From: Holophaga sp.
GTDB taxonomy: Bacteria > Acidobacteriota > Holophagae > Holophagales > Holophagaceae
Assembly (NCBI GenBank): GCA_031292735.1
Contig: JARLGP010000211.1
Span: 1-43,209, forward strand
Length of the DNA stretch: 43,209 nucleotides
Direction: 5' to 3'
Positions 1 through 8,253 of this stretch are shown piece after piece. The notes below the pieces were generated by a model. The model was not told where the DNA came from, did not search any database, and saw only the letters and a list, made by a program, of their open reading frames with translations. Both the position numbers and the translations under genes were made by a program. How positions within the stretch are numbered: the first letter of the stretch is position 1; the number at the start of each line of letters is the position of its first letter.

Positions 1-70
1 AGGTTAGCTCGAAGGCCAGTATACTAACGAATCAATTGATTCGTTAGTATACTGGCCTTCGAGCTAACCT
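1..70. repeat. 70-bp perfect inverted repeat with no spacer at the window edge
   Basis: Bases 1-35 are the exact reverse complement of bases 36-70, with the axis between positions 35 and 36 (centre CAATTG). There is no loop and no mismatch. It starts at base 1 of the window, so the left arm may be a fold-back copy made during assembly at a contig end. A real site, such as a resolved hairpin end or a large operator, cannot be excluded from this window. No gene overlaps it. Confidence 0.9.
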
Positions 71-265
71 GGCAAGCTGAATATATAACTTGTTTTCGGA
101 CCATTTCGGAGGATTTAAACGCCACAAATTACATTTGCGCAACACCTGGATCACGCCATACTGTATTTTGTGAAGTTGAGATTGATTTTTTTTTGAACGG
201 TTTGGAGGGAGGTAGCGGCAAAATGGGCATAAACATGTACACTTCGTGGCAGGGAGAGAGCGCGC

Positions 266-526
266 ATGCAGACGATGTCCATCACCAACGCACGGAAAGA
301 GTTCCTGGACCTTCCGGATGCCATCCAGGACGAGCCGGTCTTCGTTACGAAGCGCGGGCGTCCTGTGATGACACTGCTTTCAATGGACCAGTTCGAAGGA
401 ATGGTCGAAACGATCGAAATTCTCAGCGATCAGGCTTTCGTGAAGCGTCTGCAGAAGGGCATCGCCGACGCGAAGAACGGCAGGACCGTCAGTTTGAAGG
501 AGGCTACGGCTCGGCTAGGGCTGTGA
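266..526 (+). CDS. Phd/YefM-family antitoxin (type II TA)
   Basis: This 86-residue protein has the usual size and pattern of Phd/YefM antitoxins. The N-terminal MQTMSITNARKEF segment and the following PVFVTKRGRPVMTLLSM segment match the DNA-binding fold that represses its own operon. The charged C-terminal half (about residues 50-86) would wrap the toxin. The start at 266 is supported by a purine-rich site AGGGAGAG at 251-258. The partner toxin follows after a 70-nt gap, which is wider than the overlap seen in the second TA pair of this window. Upstream, a TTGCGCAA palindrome lies at 135-142, but I cannot show that it is the operator. The family is clear; the target of the partner toxin is not. 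Confidence 0.85.
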   Translation: MQTMSITNARKEFLDLPDAIQDEPVFVTKRGRPVMTLLSMDQFEGMVETIEILSDQAFVKRLQKGIADAKNGRTVSLKEATARLGL

Positions 527-596
527 CCGCAGTCGGGTCCTGCGATTCCGGAACCCTTTTCTTGAGGGTGGCGTTCCCCTCCGAAAAGAGATCCCG

Positions 597-923
597 ATGA
601 AATACGCAGTCCACCTCACTGAAGAAGCCTTGGACATGCTGGTTGAGATCCAGGATCGTCGTGTGCGGCAGAAAATCCGCGACCGGATCGAAAAACTCGA
701 AGAGGATCCGGACAAACAAGGCAAGACGCTTTGGGATGATCTGGCCGGCTACCGGAGCGTGCGCGCCGTCGGACAGCGCTACCGCATCGTCTACGAGGTT
801 AAGGAAGACACGGTGAAGGTGATCGTGATCGGCGTCGGGATCCGCAAGGACGGTGACAAGAACGACATCTACGCCAAGCTGACCGGGCGCTCCATCAAGA
901 AGCCGGATCCGGAAAAGGGCTGA
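597..923 (+). CDS. RelE/ParE-superfamily toxin (type II TA)
   Basis: This is a 108-residue protein. The pattern KYAVHLTEEALDMLVEI, then RVRQKIRDRIEKLEEDP, a central LAGYRSVRAVGQRYRIVYEV strand pair and a C-terminal VIVIGVGIRKDG strand is the RelE/ParE fold. RelE members cleave mRNA in the ribosome and ParE members poison gyrase; which applies here cannot be read from the sequence. The arginines in the RSVRAVGQRYRIVY segment are in the usual active or contact region. It lies downstream of the Phd-type antitoxin. The gap between them holds a weak hairpin (GGAAC at 550-554 with GTTCC at 573-577) just ahead of a modest ribosome site (AAGAG), which could tune toxin translation. Confidence 0.85.
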   Translation: MKYAVHLTEEALDMLVEIQDRRVRQKIRDRIEKLEEDPDKQGKTLWDDLAGYRSVRAVGQRYRIVYEVKEDTVKVIVIGVGIRKDGDKNDIYAKLTGRSIKKPDPEKG

Positions 924-979
924 AGTGGACTGAGGGAATCCTGGCCCAGGGTGCATCGAGCCCAAAGCCGCCAGGACAC

Positions 980-1008
980 TTGACAATCACCGCCATTGGT
1001 ATTCCTAT
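980..1008 (+). promoter_or_regulatory. possible sigma70 promoter upstream of por operon
   Basis: A perfect TTGACA at 980-985 is followed after 17 nt by TCCTAT (1003-1008), a poor -10 match. It is the best candidate in the 354-bp gap 924-1277 and would give a leader of about 270 nt before porG. I see no known riboswitch in that leader. The weak -10 keeps confidence low. Confidence 0.3.
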
Positions 1009-1277
1009 GTAAATATCGATTATCGAATGGAACATCCAATGCCCACCCTGAAGGTGGAACGCGCAGACCGCCGGCCTAATGAGCGGACGAGCGCCTGGGC
1101 CGTCTTCCGGGGGGGACTCACCCCAGCACGCCGGAAATCATGGCCCACGCGGTTACCTGCCCAGGTTCCCCCGGATCGCGCCGCCCGCCCCCTCCCTCCA
1201 CCCGGTGGCCGATGGTCCATGGCGTTTCCTTTGACCCATGATCGTGAGGGGACCGATCCTGTCGCAAGAAGAGGCAT

Positions 1278-1919
1278 ATGATGCAAGAAATACGCTTTCA
1301 CGGCAGAGGCGGTCAAGGCACCGTGCTGGCCGCCATCGTCATGGCCAAGGCTTTCTTCAAGGCCGGCTACTACGTCCAGACCTTCCCGGTGTTCGGCTCC
1401 GAGCGGCGGGGCGCCCCGGTGGAGGCCTACCTCCGGCTGGACCAAAGCAAGATCCTGGTGCGGAGCAACGTCTACGAGCCCGACCACGTGGTGGTCCAGG
1501 ACCTGCACCTGCTGAGCATCGTCCAGGTCACCCGCGGCCTGAAGCCGGGCGGCTGGATCCTGCTCAACGCCCCGGCCCTGCCCGGGGACCTGACGCCCTT
1601 CGAGGGCTTCCGGCTGGCCTGGGTGGACGCGGCGGCCATCGCCCTGCGCCACGAGCTGGGGGCCAAGACCCAGCCCATCATCAACACCGCCATGATGGGC
1701 GCCTTTGCCCGGATGCTGGGGGCGCCACCCCTGGAGGCGGTCACCGAGGCCATCGTGGCCGAAATGCCGCGCAAGCCCGAGCAGAATGCCGCGGCGGCCA
1801 GGGACGCCCACGCGGCGGTGGTCATGGCCGGGCTGGTGCGGGGCGGCCGGGTGGTTCCCGAAGCGGCGGGCGCCGGTGCGCTCCAGGGCTTGTCTGAAAC
1901 GCTGGAGGTTGGACGATGA
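1278..1919 (+). CDS. porG: 2-oxoacid (pyruvate):ferredoxin oxidoreductase, gamma subunit
   Basis: This 213-residue protein is the gamma chain of a multi-subunit 2-oxoacid:ferredoxin oxidoreductase, which decarboxylates pyruvate to acetyl-CoA and reduces ferredoxin. The GRGGQGT motif (residues 9-15) and the following VFGSERRGAPVEAYLRL block are diagnostic of the gamma domain that helps bind coenzyme A. The length fits stand-alone gamma subunits. AAGAGG lies a few bases before the tandem ATG codons at 1278. The stop overlaps the next start by ATGA, so translation is probably coupled. The neighbouring delta, alpha and beta genes make this a complete por operon. Pyruvate is preferred as the substrate because of the alpha subunit sequence. 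Confidence 0.9.
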   Translation: MMQEIRFHGRGGQGTVLAAIVMAKAFFKAGYYVQTFPVFGSERRGAPVEAYLRLDQSKILVRSNVYEPDHVVVQDLHLLSIVQVTRGLKPGGWILLNAPALPGDLTPFEGFRLAWVDAAAIALRHELGAKTQPIINTAMMGAFARMLGAPPLEAVTEAIVAEMPRKPEQNAAAARDAHAAVVMAGLVRGGRVVPEAAGAGALQGLSETLEVGR

Positions 1920-3652
1920 TCAAGGCCGATATGGACGCTTTCAAGGTTCCCTTGTTCTTCTCCCGCTCCCGGCAATCCACCGGGTCGAACCACACCGGGG
2001 ACTGGAGCTTCATCCAGCCCGCCTACGGCGACCGGACCGCCCCCTGCAGCGAACGCTGCCCCTGCGGCACCGACATCCCCCGGGTGGAATCCCTGGCCGC
2101 CCAGGGCAAGCACCTGGAAGCCTGGGCCACCATCCGCATGGAGAACCCCCTGCCCGGCGTTTGCGGCCGGGTCTGCTACCACCCCTGCGAAGAGGCCTGC
2201 AACCGCGGCGAATACGACGCGCCGGTGGCGATCCATGCCCTGGAGCGCTTCCTGGCCGAGCAGGCGCTGCCCAACCCTCCGGCGGACCTCAAGCCCAGGG
2301 CCGCCAACGGCAAGCGGGTGGCCGTCATCGGCTCGGGGCCGGCCGGCCTGTCCGCCGCCAGCTTCCTGGCCCGGCTCGGCTACGCCTGCGATCTGTACGA
2401 GTCCGAAGCCGAGCCCGGCGGGGTGCTCCGCTGGGGCATTCCCGCCTACCGGCTGCCCGACGCCGTCCTCGCCCGGGAGGTGGAAGCCATCCAGGCCCAG
2501 GGCGTGACCCTCCACTGCGGCACAGCCATGGACGAATCCCTGGCCAGCCGCTACGACGGGCTCCTGGTGGCCAGCGGCCACGGAAAGCCCACGGGCCTCG
2601 GCGTGCCGGGCGCGGAACTGGCCCTGGACGGCCTGGCCATGCTGCACGCCGCCCGCTCCGAGAGCATCCTCACCGGCGCCAAGCCCGGCGACCGGGTCGC
2701 GGTGGTCGGCGGCGGCAACACCGCCATCGACGTGGCCCGCACCCTGCTGCGCCAGGGTCTGCGGCCCATTATCGTCTACCGGCGGCGCCGGGAGGACATG
2801 CCGGCCTTCGCCCCGGAGCTGGAGCGGGCCCTGGCCGAGGGCGCCCAGCTGCTGGAGCTGCACGCCCCGGCCGCCCTGACCCGGGCGGAAACCGGGTTCC
2901 AGCTCACCCTCCAGAAGATGCGCAGCCTGGAAGCCGGCCCCGACGGCCGCAACCCGGTGGAGCCGCTGCCGGTCCCGGCGATCCCGCTGCTGGTGGCCGA
3001 GATCTACAGTGCCGTGGGCGCCGGGCCCGCGCCCAGCTGGCTGAAGCTCATGGACAGCACCCCGCGGATGCGGCTGGACCGGTCCAGCCTCGCCTTCCTG
3101 CCCACCCCGGTGGCCTTCATCGGCGACCTGGAAACCGAGATCAAGAATGTCTCCGAGGCGATCGCCTCGGGCAAGGAGGCCGCCCTCGCCCTGGACGCCT
3201 ACTTCCAGGACGGCGCCGACGCCGTGGCGGAGCGGCTCGCCGCCTGCCGCATCGGGGCCGGCTCCTCGCTGTCCATGGAACTCTACCTGGGCGGCGCACG
3301 GGCCCGGCGCAGCCGCCGGGTGGTGCGCTTCCCCGAGCTGAACACCGCCTACTTCCAGAAAAGCGGTCGCGCCCAGCCCCCGGTCCTGCCGGCCATGGCC
3401 AGCGTCCGCTCCTTCGCGGAAGTGGAAGGCGGCCTGGATCCCGCCGAGGCGGACCTGGAGGCCGAGCGCTGCTTCAGCTGCGGCACCTGCAACGACTGCG
3501 ACAACTGCCGGACCTTCTGCCCCGACGCCGCCGTGCGCGTGGCGGACGGCACCCGCGCGATCGCCACCGAATACTGCAAGGGTTGCGGGGTCTGCGTGGA
3601 GGAGTGTCCGCGCAGCGCCATGGCCATGGACATGGAGGATGGACGATCATGA
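1916..3652 (+). CDS. GltD-like NAD(P)H/FAD oxidoreductase fused to a 2x[4Fe-4S] ferredoxin (PorD-type delta chain)
   Basis: The 578-residue protein has three visible parts. Residues 44-95 carry cysteines C44, C48, C50, C83, C87, C91 and C95, the Fe-S binding N-terminal domain of glutamate synthase small subunits. Residues 130-430 hold an FAD site (GSGPAG, 139-144) and an NAD(P) site (VVGGGNTA, 263-270). The C-terminus is a ferredoxin-like domain with C525/C528/C531/C535 and C554/C557/C560/C564 for two [4Fe-4S] clusters, plus extra C519 and C522. In simpler por operons the delta chain is only the small ferredoxin. Here it is joined to a flavin reductase, so the complex could exchange electrons with NAD(P)H. 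The start overlaps porG by 4 nt and the stop overlaps porA by 4 nt. Function in electron transfer is inferred from domains and context. Confidence 0.88.
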   Translation: MIKADMDAFKVPLFFSRSRQSTGSNHTGDWSFIQPAYGDRTAPCSERCPCGTDIPRVESLAAQGKHLEAWATIRMENPLPGVCGRVCYHPCEEACNRGEYDAPVAIHALERFLAEQALPNPPADLKPRAANGKRVAVIGSGPAGLSAASFLARLGYACDLYESEAEPGGVLRWGIPAYRLPDAVLAREVEAIQAQGVTLHCGTAMDESLASRYDGLLVASGHGKPTGLGVPGAELALDGLAMLHAARSESILTGAKPGDRVAVVGGGNTAIDVARTLLRQGLRPIIVYRRRREDMPAFAPELERALAEGAQLLELHAPAALTRAETGFQLTLQKMRSLEAGPDGRNPVEPLPVPAIPLLVAEIYSAVGAGPAPSWLKLMDSTPRMRLDRSSLAFLPTPVAFIGDLETEIKNVSEAIASGKEAALALDAYFQDGADAVAERLAACRIGAGSSLSMELYLGGARARRSRRVVRFPELNTAYFQKSGRAQPPVLPAMASVRSFAEVEGGLDPAEADLEAERCFSCGTCNDCDNCRTFCPDAAVRVADGTRAIATEYCKGCGVCVEECPRSAMAMDMEDGRS

Positions 3653-4818
3653 GACAGGTCCTCGAAGGCAGCCAGGCGGTGGCATTCGCCGTGCGGCTGG
3701 CCCGCACCAAGGTGATTTCCGCCTATCCCATCACCCCCCAGACCCACATCGTGGAGGAGCTGGCCAAGTTCTGCGCGGACGGCAGCCTTGACGGGCGGTT
3801 CCTTTGCGTGGAAAGCGAGCATTCGGCCATGGCCACCGTGATCGGCGCCGCCGCCGGGGGGGTCCGCACCTTCACCGCCAGCTCCTCCCACGGCCTCGCC
3901 TACATGCACGAGATGCTGCACTGGGCCTCGGCGGCCCGGCTCCCCATCGTCATGGCCGAAGTGAACCGCGCCCTGGGCCCGGGCTGGAACCTCTGGCTGG
4001 ACCAGACCGACAGCCTGGCCCAGCGCGACACCGGCTGGATCCAGCTGTACTGCGAGGACAGCCAGGAGGCCCTGGACACCACTCTGCAGGCCTACCTGCT
4101 GGCCGAGATGGTCAACCTGCCGGTGATGGTGGTGCTGGACGCGTTCTTCCTGTCCCACACCTACGAGCCGGTGGACGTGCCCGACCAGGCGGAGGTGGAT
4201 GGCTTCCTGCCGGCGTTCCAGCCGAAGTTCCAGCTGGACACCGCGGACCCGGTCAGCCTGTTCCCCATGGCCGGACCGGCGGTCTACATGGAGATGCGCC
4301 AGAACCTCCAGGCCGCCATGGAGCTGGTGCCGGCCGCCTACGCCCTGATCCAGGAGGACTTCGCCAAGCGCTTCGGGCGCAGCTACGACCCGGTGGACGC
4401 CTTCCACTGCGACGACGCCGACGTGGTCCTGGTCATGGCCGGAACCACCGCCAGCACCTGCCGGGAGATGGTCCAGAACCTGCGTGCCAAGGGCCAGCGG
4501 GTCGGCCTGCTCAAGCTCAAGATGTTCCGCCCCTTCCCCGCCGAGGCGGTGTACCAGCACCTCAAGCACGTGCCCAAGGTGGCCGTGGTGGACCGCAACA
4601 ACTCCGCGGGCGCCGGGGGCATCTTCGCCCAGGAGCTCAAGGCCGTCCTGTGCAACCGCCAGGACCGCCCGGCCGTCTACAGCTACGTCGCCGGCCTGGG
4701 TGGCCGCGACATCACCCCGGGAACCCTCGAGTCCATCTACCGGAAGACCCTCGAAGCCGCGGCGCCCGCCACCGACAGCCAGTGGGTGGGCATTGATGAG
4801 GAGCTCGCAAAATCATGA
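3649..4818 (+). CDS. porA: pyruvate:ferredoxin oxidoreductase, alpha subunit
   Basis: The product is 389 residues. The AYPITPQTHIVEEL motif, the ESEHSAMATVIGAAAGG segment and the NLWLDQTDSLAQRDTGWIQ block near residue 120 are those of the alpha chain, domain I of PFOR, which forms the active site with the beta chain. The last of these resembles pyruvate-type rather than 2-oxoglutarate-type enzymes. The C-terminal part from about residue 255 (VVLVMAGTTAST) is the transketolase C-terminal-like domain. The reading frame is open far upstream, but the true start is ATG 3649, preceded by GGAGGAT and overlapping the previous stop. The stop overlaps porB by ATGA. Confidence 0.92.
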   Translation: MRQVLEGSQAVAFAVRLARTKVISAYPITPQTHIVEELAKFCADGSLDGRFLCVESEHSAMATVIGAAAGGVRTFTASSSHGLAYMHEMLHWASAARLPIVMAEVNRALGPGWNLWLDQTDSLAQRDTGWIQLYCEDSQEALDTTLQAYLLAEMVNLPVMVVLDAFFLSHTYEPVDVPDQAEVDGFLPAFQPKFQLDTADPVSLFPMAGPAVYMEMRQNLQAAMELVPAAYALIQEDFAKRFGRSYDPVDAFHCDDADVVLVMAGTTASTCREMVQNLRAKGQRVGLLKLKMFRPFPAEAVYQHLKHVPKVAVVDRNNSAGAGGIFAQELKAVLCNRQDRPAVYSYVAGLGGRDITPGTLESIYRKTLEAAAPATDSQWVGIDEELAKS

Positions 4819-5690
4819 TTGAACAATTTGATGGTGTCGAACTCATGAATTCCGGGCACGTGGGCTGTCCCGGGTGCGGGGCCACCGTGGCCATGAAGCT
4901 GGCCCTCCGGGCCCTGGGCAAGAACACGATCCTGGTGCTGCCCGCCTCCTGCTGGGCCATCATGGCCGGCGGCTACCCCCAGACCTCCCTCAAGGTGCCG
5001 GTGCTGCACACCGGCTTCGCCACCACCGGCGCCGCCGCCAGCGGGCTCCGGGCCGCCCTGGACCTGCGCGGCGACAAGGACACCACGGTGGTCGGCTGGG
5101 CCGGCGACGGCGGCACCTTCGACATCGGCATCCAGGCCCTGTCGGGCGCCGCGGAGCGGGGCGAGAACATCATCTTCGTCTGTTACGACAACGAGGCCTA
5201 CATGAACACCGGGGTCCAGCGCAGTTCCGCCACCCCGTACGGGACCCGCACCACCACCACCCCCGGCACCGGCTGGAAGCTCACCGCCAAGAAGAACATC
5301 ATGGAGATCATGGCCGCCCACCGGATTCCCTACGCGGCCACCGCGAGCATCGCCTACCCGGACGACCTCATGGCCAAGGTGCGCAAGGCCGCCTCGATCC
5401 GCACCGGGCTCCGGTTCCTGCACATCTATTCCAGCTGCCCCACCGGCTGGGGCTTCGCGCCCCAGGAATCGGTGAAGGCCGCGCGCCTGGCGGTGCAATG
5501 CAACCTGTTCCCGCTCTACGAGATCGAGGAGGGCTTGCGCTACACCATCAACAGCCGCGGCACCGACCGGGTGGAGACCTACCTGCGCATGCAGACCCGG
5601 TTCCGCCACCTGGAGCCGGACGACATCGCCACCATCCAGGGACAGGTGGACGAGACCTGGAAGCTGCTGCGGAAGAAGGCCGAAGCCTAG
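4815..5690 (+). CDS. porB: pyruvate:ferredoxin oxidoreductase, beta subunit (TPP-binding)
   Basis: The 291-residue beta chain binds thiamine diphosphate and the proximal [4Fe-4S] cluster. The GCPGCG segment gives C18 and C21, and a later SSCPTGWGF segment near residue 210 gives the other typical cysteine. The TPP/Mg motif begins GDGGTFDIGIQAL (residues 97-109) and ends with DNEAYMNTG (125-133). This completes the operon order gamma, GltD-ferredoxin, alpha, beta. No hairpin with a T-run follows the stop codon, so I cannot point to the operon end beyond the change in base composition after 5690. Confidence 0.92.
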   Translation: MIEQFDGVELMNSGHVGCPGCGATVAMKLALRALGKNTILVLPASCWAIMAGGYPQTSLKVPVLHTGFATTGAAASGLRAALDLRGDKDTTVVGWAGDGGTFDIGIQALSGAAERGENIIFVCYDNEAYMNTGVQRSSATPYGTRTTTTPGTGWKLTAKKNIMEIMAAHRIPYAATASIAYPDDLMAKVRKAASIRTGLRFLHIYSSCPTGWGFAPQESVKAARLAVQCNLFPLYEIEEGLRYTINSRGTDRVETYLRMQTRFRHLEPDDIATIQGQVDETWKLLRKKAEA

Positions 5691-5784
5691 CAGATTGATT
5701 CCCAAATAGCATTGCTTTTATGTTCCATCCAGCAGTTGTGCCAGACCTGCTTGGCTACGGCATTTTCGTTTTTATCCTTTTTTT

Positions 5785-5804
5785 CATCCCCGTCCATCCC
5801 CGTC
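5785..5804 (+). repeat. two tandem copies of CATCCCCGTC ahead of the GxxExxY gene
   Basis: The 10-bp unit CATCCCCGTC occurs at 5785-5794 and again at 5795-5804, in a T-rich stretch between porB and the GxxExxY gene. I recall similar short pyrimidine repeats before other GxxExxY genes but cannot confirm that here. A function, for example in regulation or insertion, is not established. Confidence 0.7.
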
Positions 5805-5852
5805 GAAACCTTCCTGCGGTGTGTTGGCAGGTATGGATAGGGAGAGTGCCCC

Positions 5853-6269
5853 ATGGCTATCCAGGATCCCCTCACCGGATTGATCTTCGGCAGTTGCTTC
5901 CGGGTGGCCACTGAACCGGGCCCTGGGTTTCTGGAAAAGGTCTACGAGAACGCCCTTGCACATGAACTACGCAAGGCGAAAGCCAAGGTGGTCCAGCAGC
6001 AGGGCATCGAGGCCTTCTACGACGGCGTCAACGTTGGCAACTACGAGGCTGACCTCCTGGTAGAGAACCGCGTCCTCGTTGAATGGAAGGCCGTCCAGGC
6101 CCTGGATAGCGCTCATGTGGCCCAGTGTGTGAACGACATGAAGGGCACGGGGTTGGTGACCTGTCTCCTGGTCAACTCCGGCAGGGCAAAACTCCAGGTT
6201 AGGCGCTTGAGCATGGACCGGGGGACTGAAGCCGGGGATGTGGAGTTAAAAGTGGACGAAGTCCAGTAA
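5853..6269 (+). CDS. GxxExxY-family protein
   Basis: This 138-residue protein carries the family signature G25-FL-E28-KV-Y31 within GPGFLEKVYENALAHELR. D67 in the NYEADLLVENR segment and E77-W-K79 in VLVEWKAV fit a PD-(D/E)xK-type nuclease core, which is a common suggestion for this family; activity is not proven. GGGAGAG sits 7 nt before the start. Members occur scattered in bacterial genomes, often as isolated genes. Here it follows the por operon in an AT-richer islet and is probably an accessory gene rather than part of the operon. Confidence 0.8.
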   Translation: MAIQDPLTGLIFGSCFRVATEPGPGFLEKVYENALAHELRKAKAKVVQQQGIEAFYDGVNVGNYEADLLVENRVLVEWKAVQALDSAHVAQCVNDMKGTGLVTCLLVNSGRAKLQVRRLSMDRGTEAGDVELKVDEVQ

Positions 6270-6694
6270 CCTGTGCGCCGGTCACCGCAGCGCTTGTTCG
6301 ACGGGGATGGGCGTGGCTAAAAGCTGATATAAATAAAGATATTCCTATAATACCGATTCTTTCTCGAGCTTGTAGCGCCACCTGAATACCACCGGATCAG
6401 AGTTGAGATCCTGGAGGTAGCGCATGATCCGGGCTTGAACCTAGCCGCTCCGCGGCAGGGGTGACCGGCGTCCGTCCAACCCGGTCGACCTGAATGAAAA
6501 TTTACGGGTTGTACGTTTCGCAGGTTCGGCTAGAGTAACTTTTTAAACGTATCCTCAACCCACCCCTACTCCTTCTACGTGCCTGATTGCATCGCCCGCG
6601 GCGAGCTGAGGCCCCTCCGGGATCCCAGCGAGGCTGCTTGACCCCCCTTTTTTGCCTTCCTTCCTCTGCACATCCCTGAACGAGGAGTCCTCTC
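6270..6694. other. 425-bp intergenic region, no gene seen
   Basis: No frame in this stretch shows a convincing protein and no tRNA or known structured RNA is recognisable. The part around 6318-6360 is clearly AT-rich compared with the chromosome around it. A promoter for the downstream hydrolase must lie here or just upstream, but I cannot fix one. Confidence 0.5.
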
Positions 6695-7621
6695 ATGAAG
6701 AAGCTGATGTTCTTCCTCTATGCACTCCTTGCCGGAGCACCCGCCCCCGCAATGGCCCCACAAGTGCATTTCCGGGAGGTTCAGGTCCAAGGACTGCGCA
6801 TCGCCTACCGCGAAGCGGGACCAACAAACGGCCCGGTCCTCCTCCTTCTCCATGGCTTCCCCTCCTCGAGCCACTACTTCCGCACCCTGATGCCCCTGTT
6901 AGCAGACCACTACCACCTGGTGGCCCCGGACATGCCGGGCTTCGGGTTCAGCGAGGCGCCCCCGTCGAAGGATTTCGCCTATACCTTCGTTCACCTCACC
7001 GAGGTGATAGATGCTTTCACAGCGGCCCTGGGTCTTCACAAATACGCCATCTACGTCTTCGACTACGGCGCACCGGTAGGCTTTCGCCTGGCGGTGGCAC
7101 ATCCTGAGCGTGTCACAGCGATCCTGAGCCAGAACGGCAACATGTACGAGGAGGGCCTCGGACCCGGTTGGGAGCTCTGGCAGCGATATTGGCTAGAACC
7201 CAGCACCGAGAACCGGAAGGCCATGCGCGTTCTTCTCCAGCCGGAACGCCTCAGGCAACTCTACCTGAAGGGTTGTGTAGACCCCTCTCGCGTGGCGCCC
7301 GAGGCCTACACCCTGGACAGTGCCCTATTGTCACTGCCGGGGCGCGAGGAGGCGCAACTCGATCTCTTCCTCGACTACCGCACCAACATTGCCCTCTATC
7401 CGGCCTTTCAGGCCTACCTTCGCGCCAGGAAGCCCCCTCTCCTCGCCATCTGGGGGCGCAACGATCCGATCTTCCTGCCTGCAGGGGCCGAAGCCTTCAC
7501 CCGAGACGACCCGAAGGCCGAAGTGCGACTCCTGGAGGCAGGCCACTTCGCCCTGGAAACCGATGCAGAGCCCATTGCCGACGCAATCCGAGGTTACCTT
7601 CAGAAGACCCTGAATTCTTAG
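6695..7621 (+). CDS. exported alpha/beta hydrolase with Asp nucleophile (epoxide hydrolase / haloalkane dehalogenase type)
   Basis: The 308-residue product begins with a signal peptide (MKKLMFFLYALLAGAPAPAMA), so it is likely periplasmic. The oxyanion motif HGFP is at 53-56. The nucleophile elbow reads VFDYGAP with D123 in the nucleophile position, as in epoxide hydrolases and haloalkane dehalogenases, rather than the serine of esterases. D257 (WGRNDPIF) and H284 (AGHFALE) can complete the charge relay. GAGGAG precedes the start. The gene stands alone in the islet. The substrate cannot be told from sequence. Confidence 0.82.
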   Translation: MKKLMFFLYALLAGAPAPAMAPQVHFREVQVQGLRIAYREAGPTNGPVLLLLHGFPSSSHYFRTLMPLLADHYHLVAPDMPGFGFSEAPPSKDFAYTFVHLTEVIDAFTAALGLHKYAIYVFDYGAPVGFRLAVAHPERVTAILSQNGNMYEEGLGPGWELWQRYWLEPSTENRKAMRVLLQPERLRQLYLKGCVDPSRVAPEAYTLDSALLSLPGREEAQLDLFLDYRTNIALYPAFQAYLRARKPPLLAIWGRNDPIFLPAGAEAFTRDDPKAEVRLLEAGHFALETDAEPIADAIRGYLQKTLNS

Positions 7622-7696
7622 ATAAGGACCTTCCCGCTGAATCGACATTTCGCTTTTGCCGGCGATGGACGTATCAAAGAACTTTGGTTAAACCCT

Positions 7697-7834
7697 ATGT
7701 TTTATGTAGATGCCACTTTGCTATCTGACCTCACGGTTCGCCTGCGATCATTCCCCATTACTGACGTGGCCATAACCTTCAAGGTCCATCGTTCCAGCAT
7801 TTATCGAATGGCCGATGGTCCAGGCTCTGTATAA
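7697..7834 (+). pseudogene. 45-codon ORF resembling a helix-turn-helix fragment
   Basis: The short frame contains ITDVAITFKVHRSSIYRM, which looks like the C-terminal helix-turn-helix of resolvase-type recombinases or of small transposase DNA-binding domains. No catalytic part is found beside it and no clear ribosome site precedes it. It may be a remnant of a mobile element or chance similarity. Confidence 0.25.
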
Positions 7835-8076
7835 ATAATTCTTATGCCGGTTTTCGGTTCCATTGCTACCAAACCCCCGTTTTGATGGTGTTGGCGGACT
7901 TTTCGGCGGTTCCGGAGAACACCTCCTCATACACGTTTTCAGCACGGTTGATCATTGCACTTTCCCGCGTTGTGCCTATTCTTTTTCGTTGTATTTCTAT
8001 GTTCCCAGTAGTCCCACACTCATAAATTTAACCATCCATCTAAGCCGACCGGCAACTTTGGAAGGGAGTCCTGGCC

Positions 8077-8253
8077 ATGAGAATGCTCATTTGGGTGTGC
8101 GTTGTGCTGGCCGTAGTGTTCCTTTCCCTTGCCACCACCGCAGTGGCGGGACAGTTGGAAGATGGCATTGCAGAGATGCAGGTATTGCACCAAAAAAGGG
8201 CCATCGCACTTTTGAAACCTCTAGCTGAACAGGGGACCTACCCACAAGCGTAG
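8077..8253 (+). pseudogene. truncated Sel1-repeat-like secreted protein
   Basis: The 58-codon frame starts after GGAAGGGAG, encodes a clear signal peptide (residues 1-24, WVCVVLAVVFLSLATTAVAG) and then a segment ending AIALLKPLAEQG. That ending is typical of the first Sel1 helical repeat, where further repeats should follow, but the frame stops at 8251. I read it as the 5' remnant of a Sel1-repeat gene; a genuine short secreted peptide is possible. The gap 7622-8076 upstream holds only the helix-turn-helix fragment, and 8254-8299 holds nothing visible. Confidence 0.5.

Noticed and set aside
1..70. Integron attC site or IS terminal repeat
   Set aside because: attC sites have imperfect arms with extrahelical bases and GTTRRRY core sites; here the palindrome is perfect and the cores do not match. 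No transposase or integrase is nearby.
924..1277. Riboswitch in the por leader
   Set aside because: I compared by eye with c-di-GMP, TPP, glycine and fluoride motifs; none fits.
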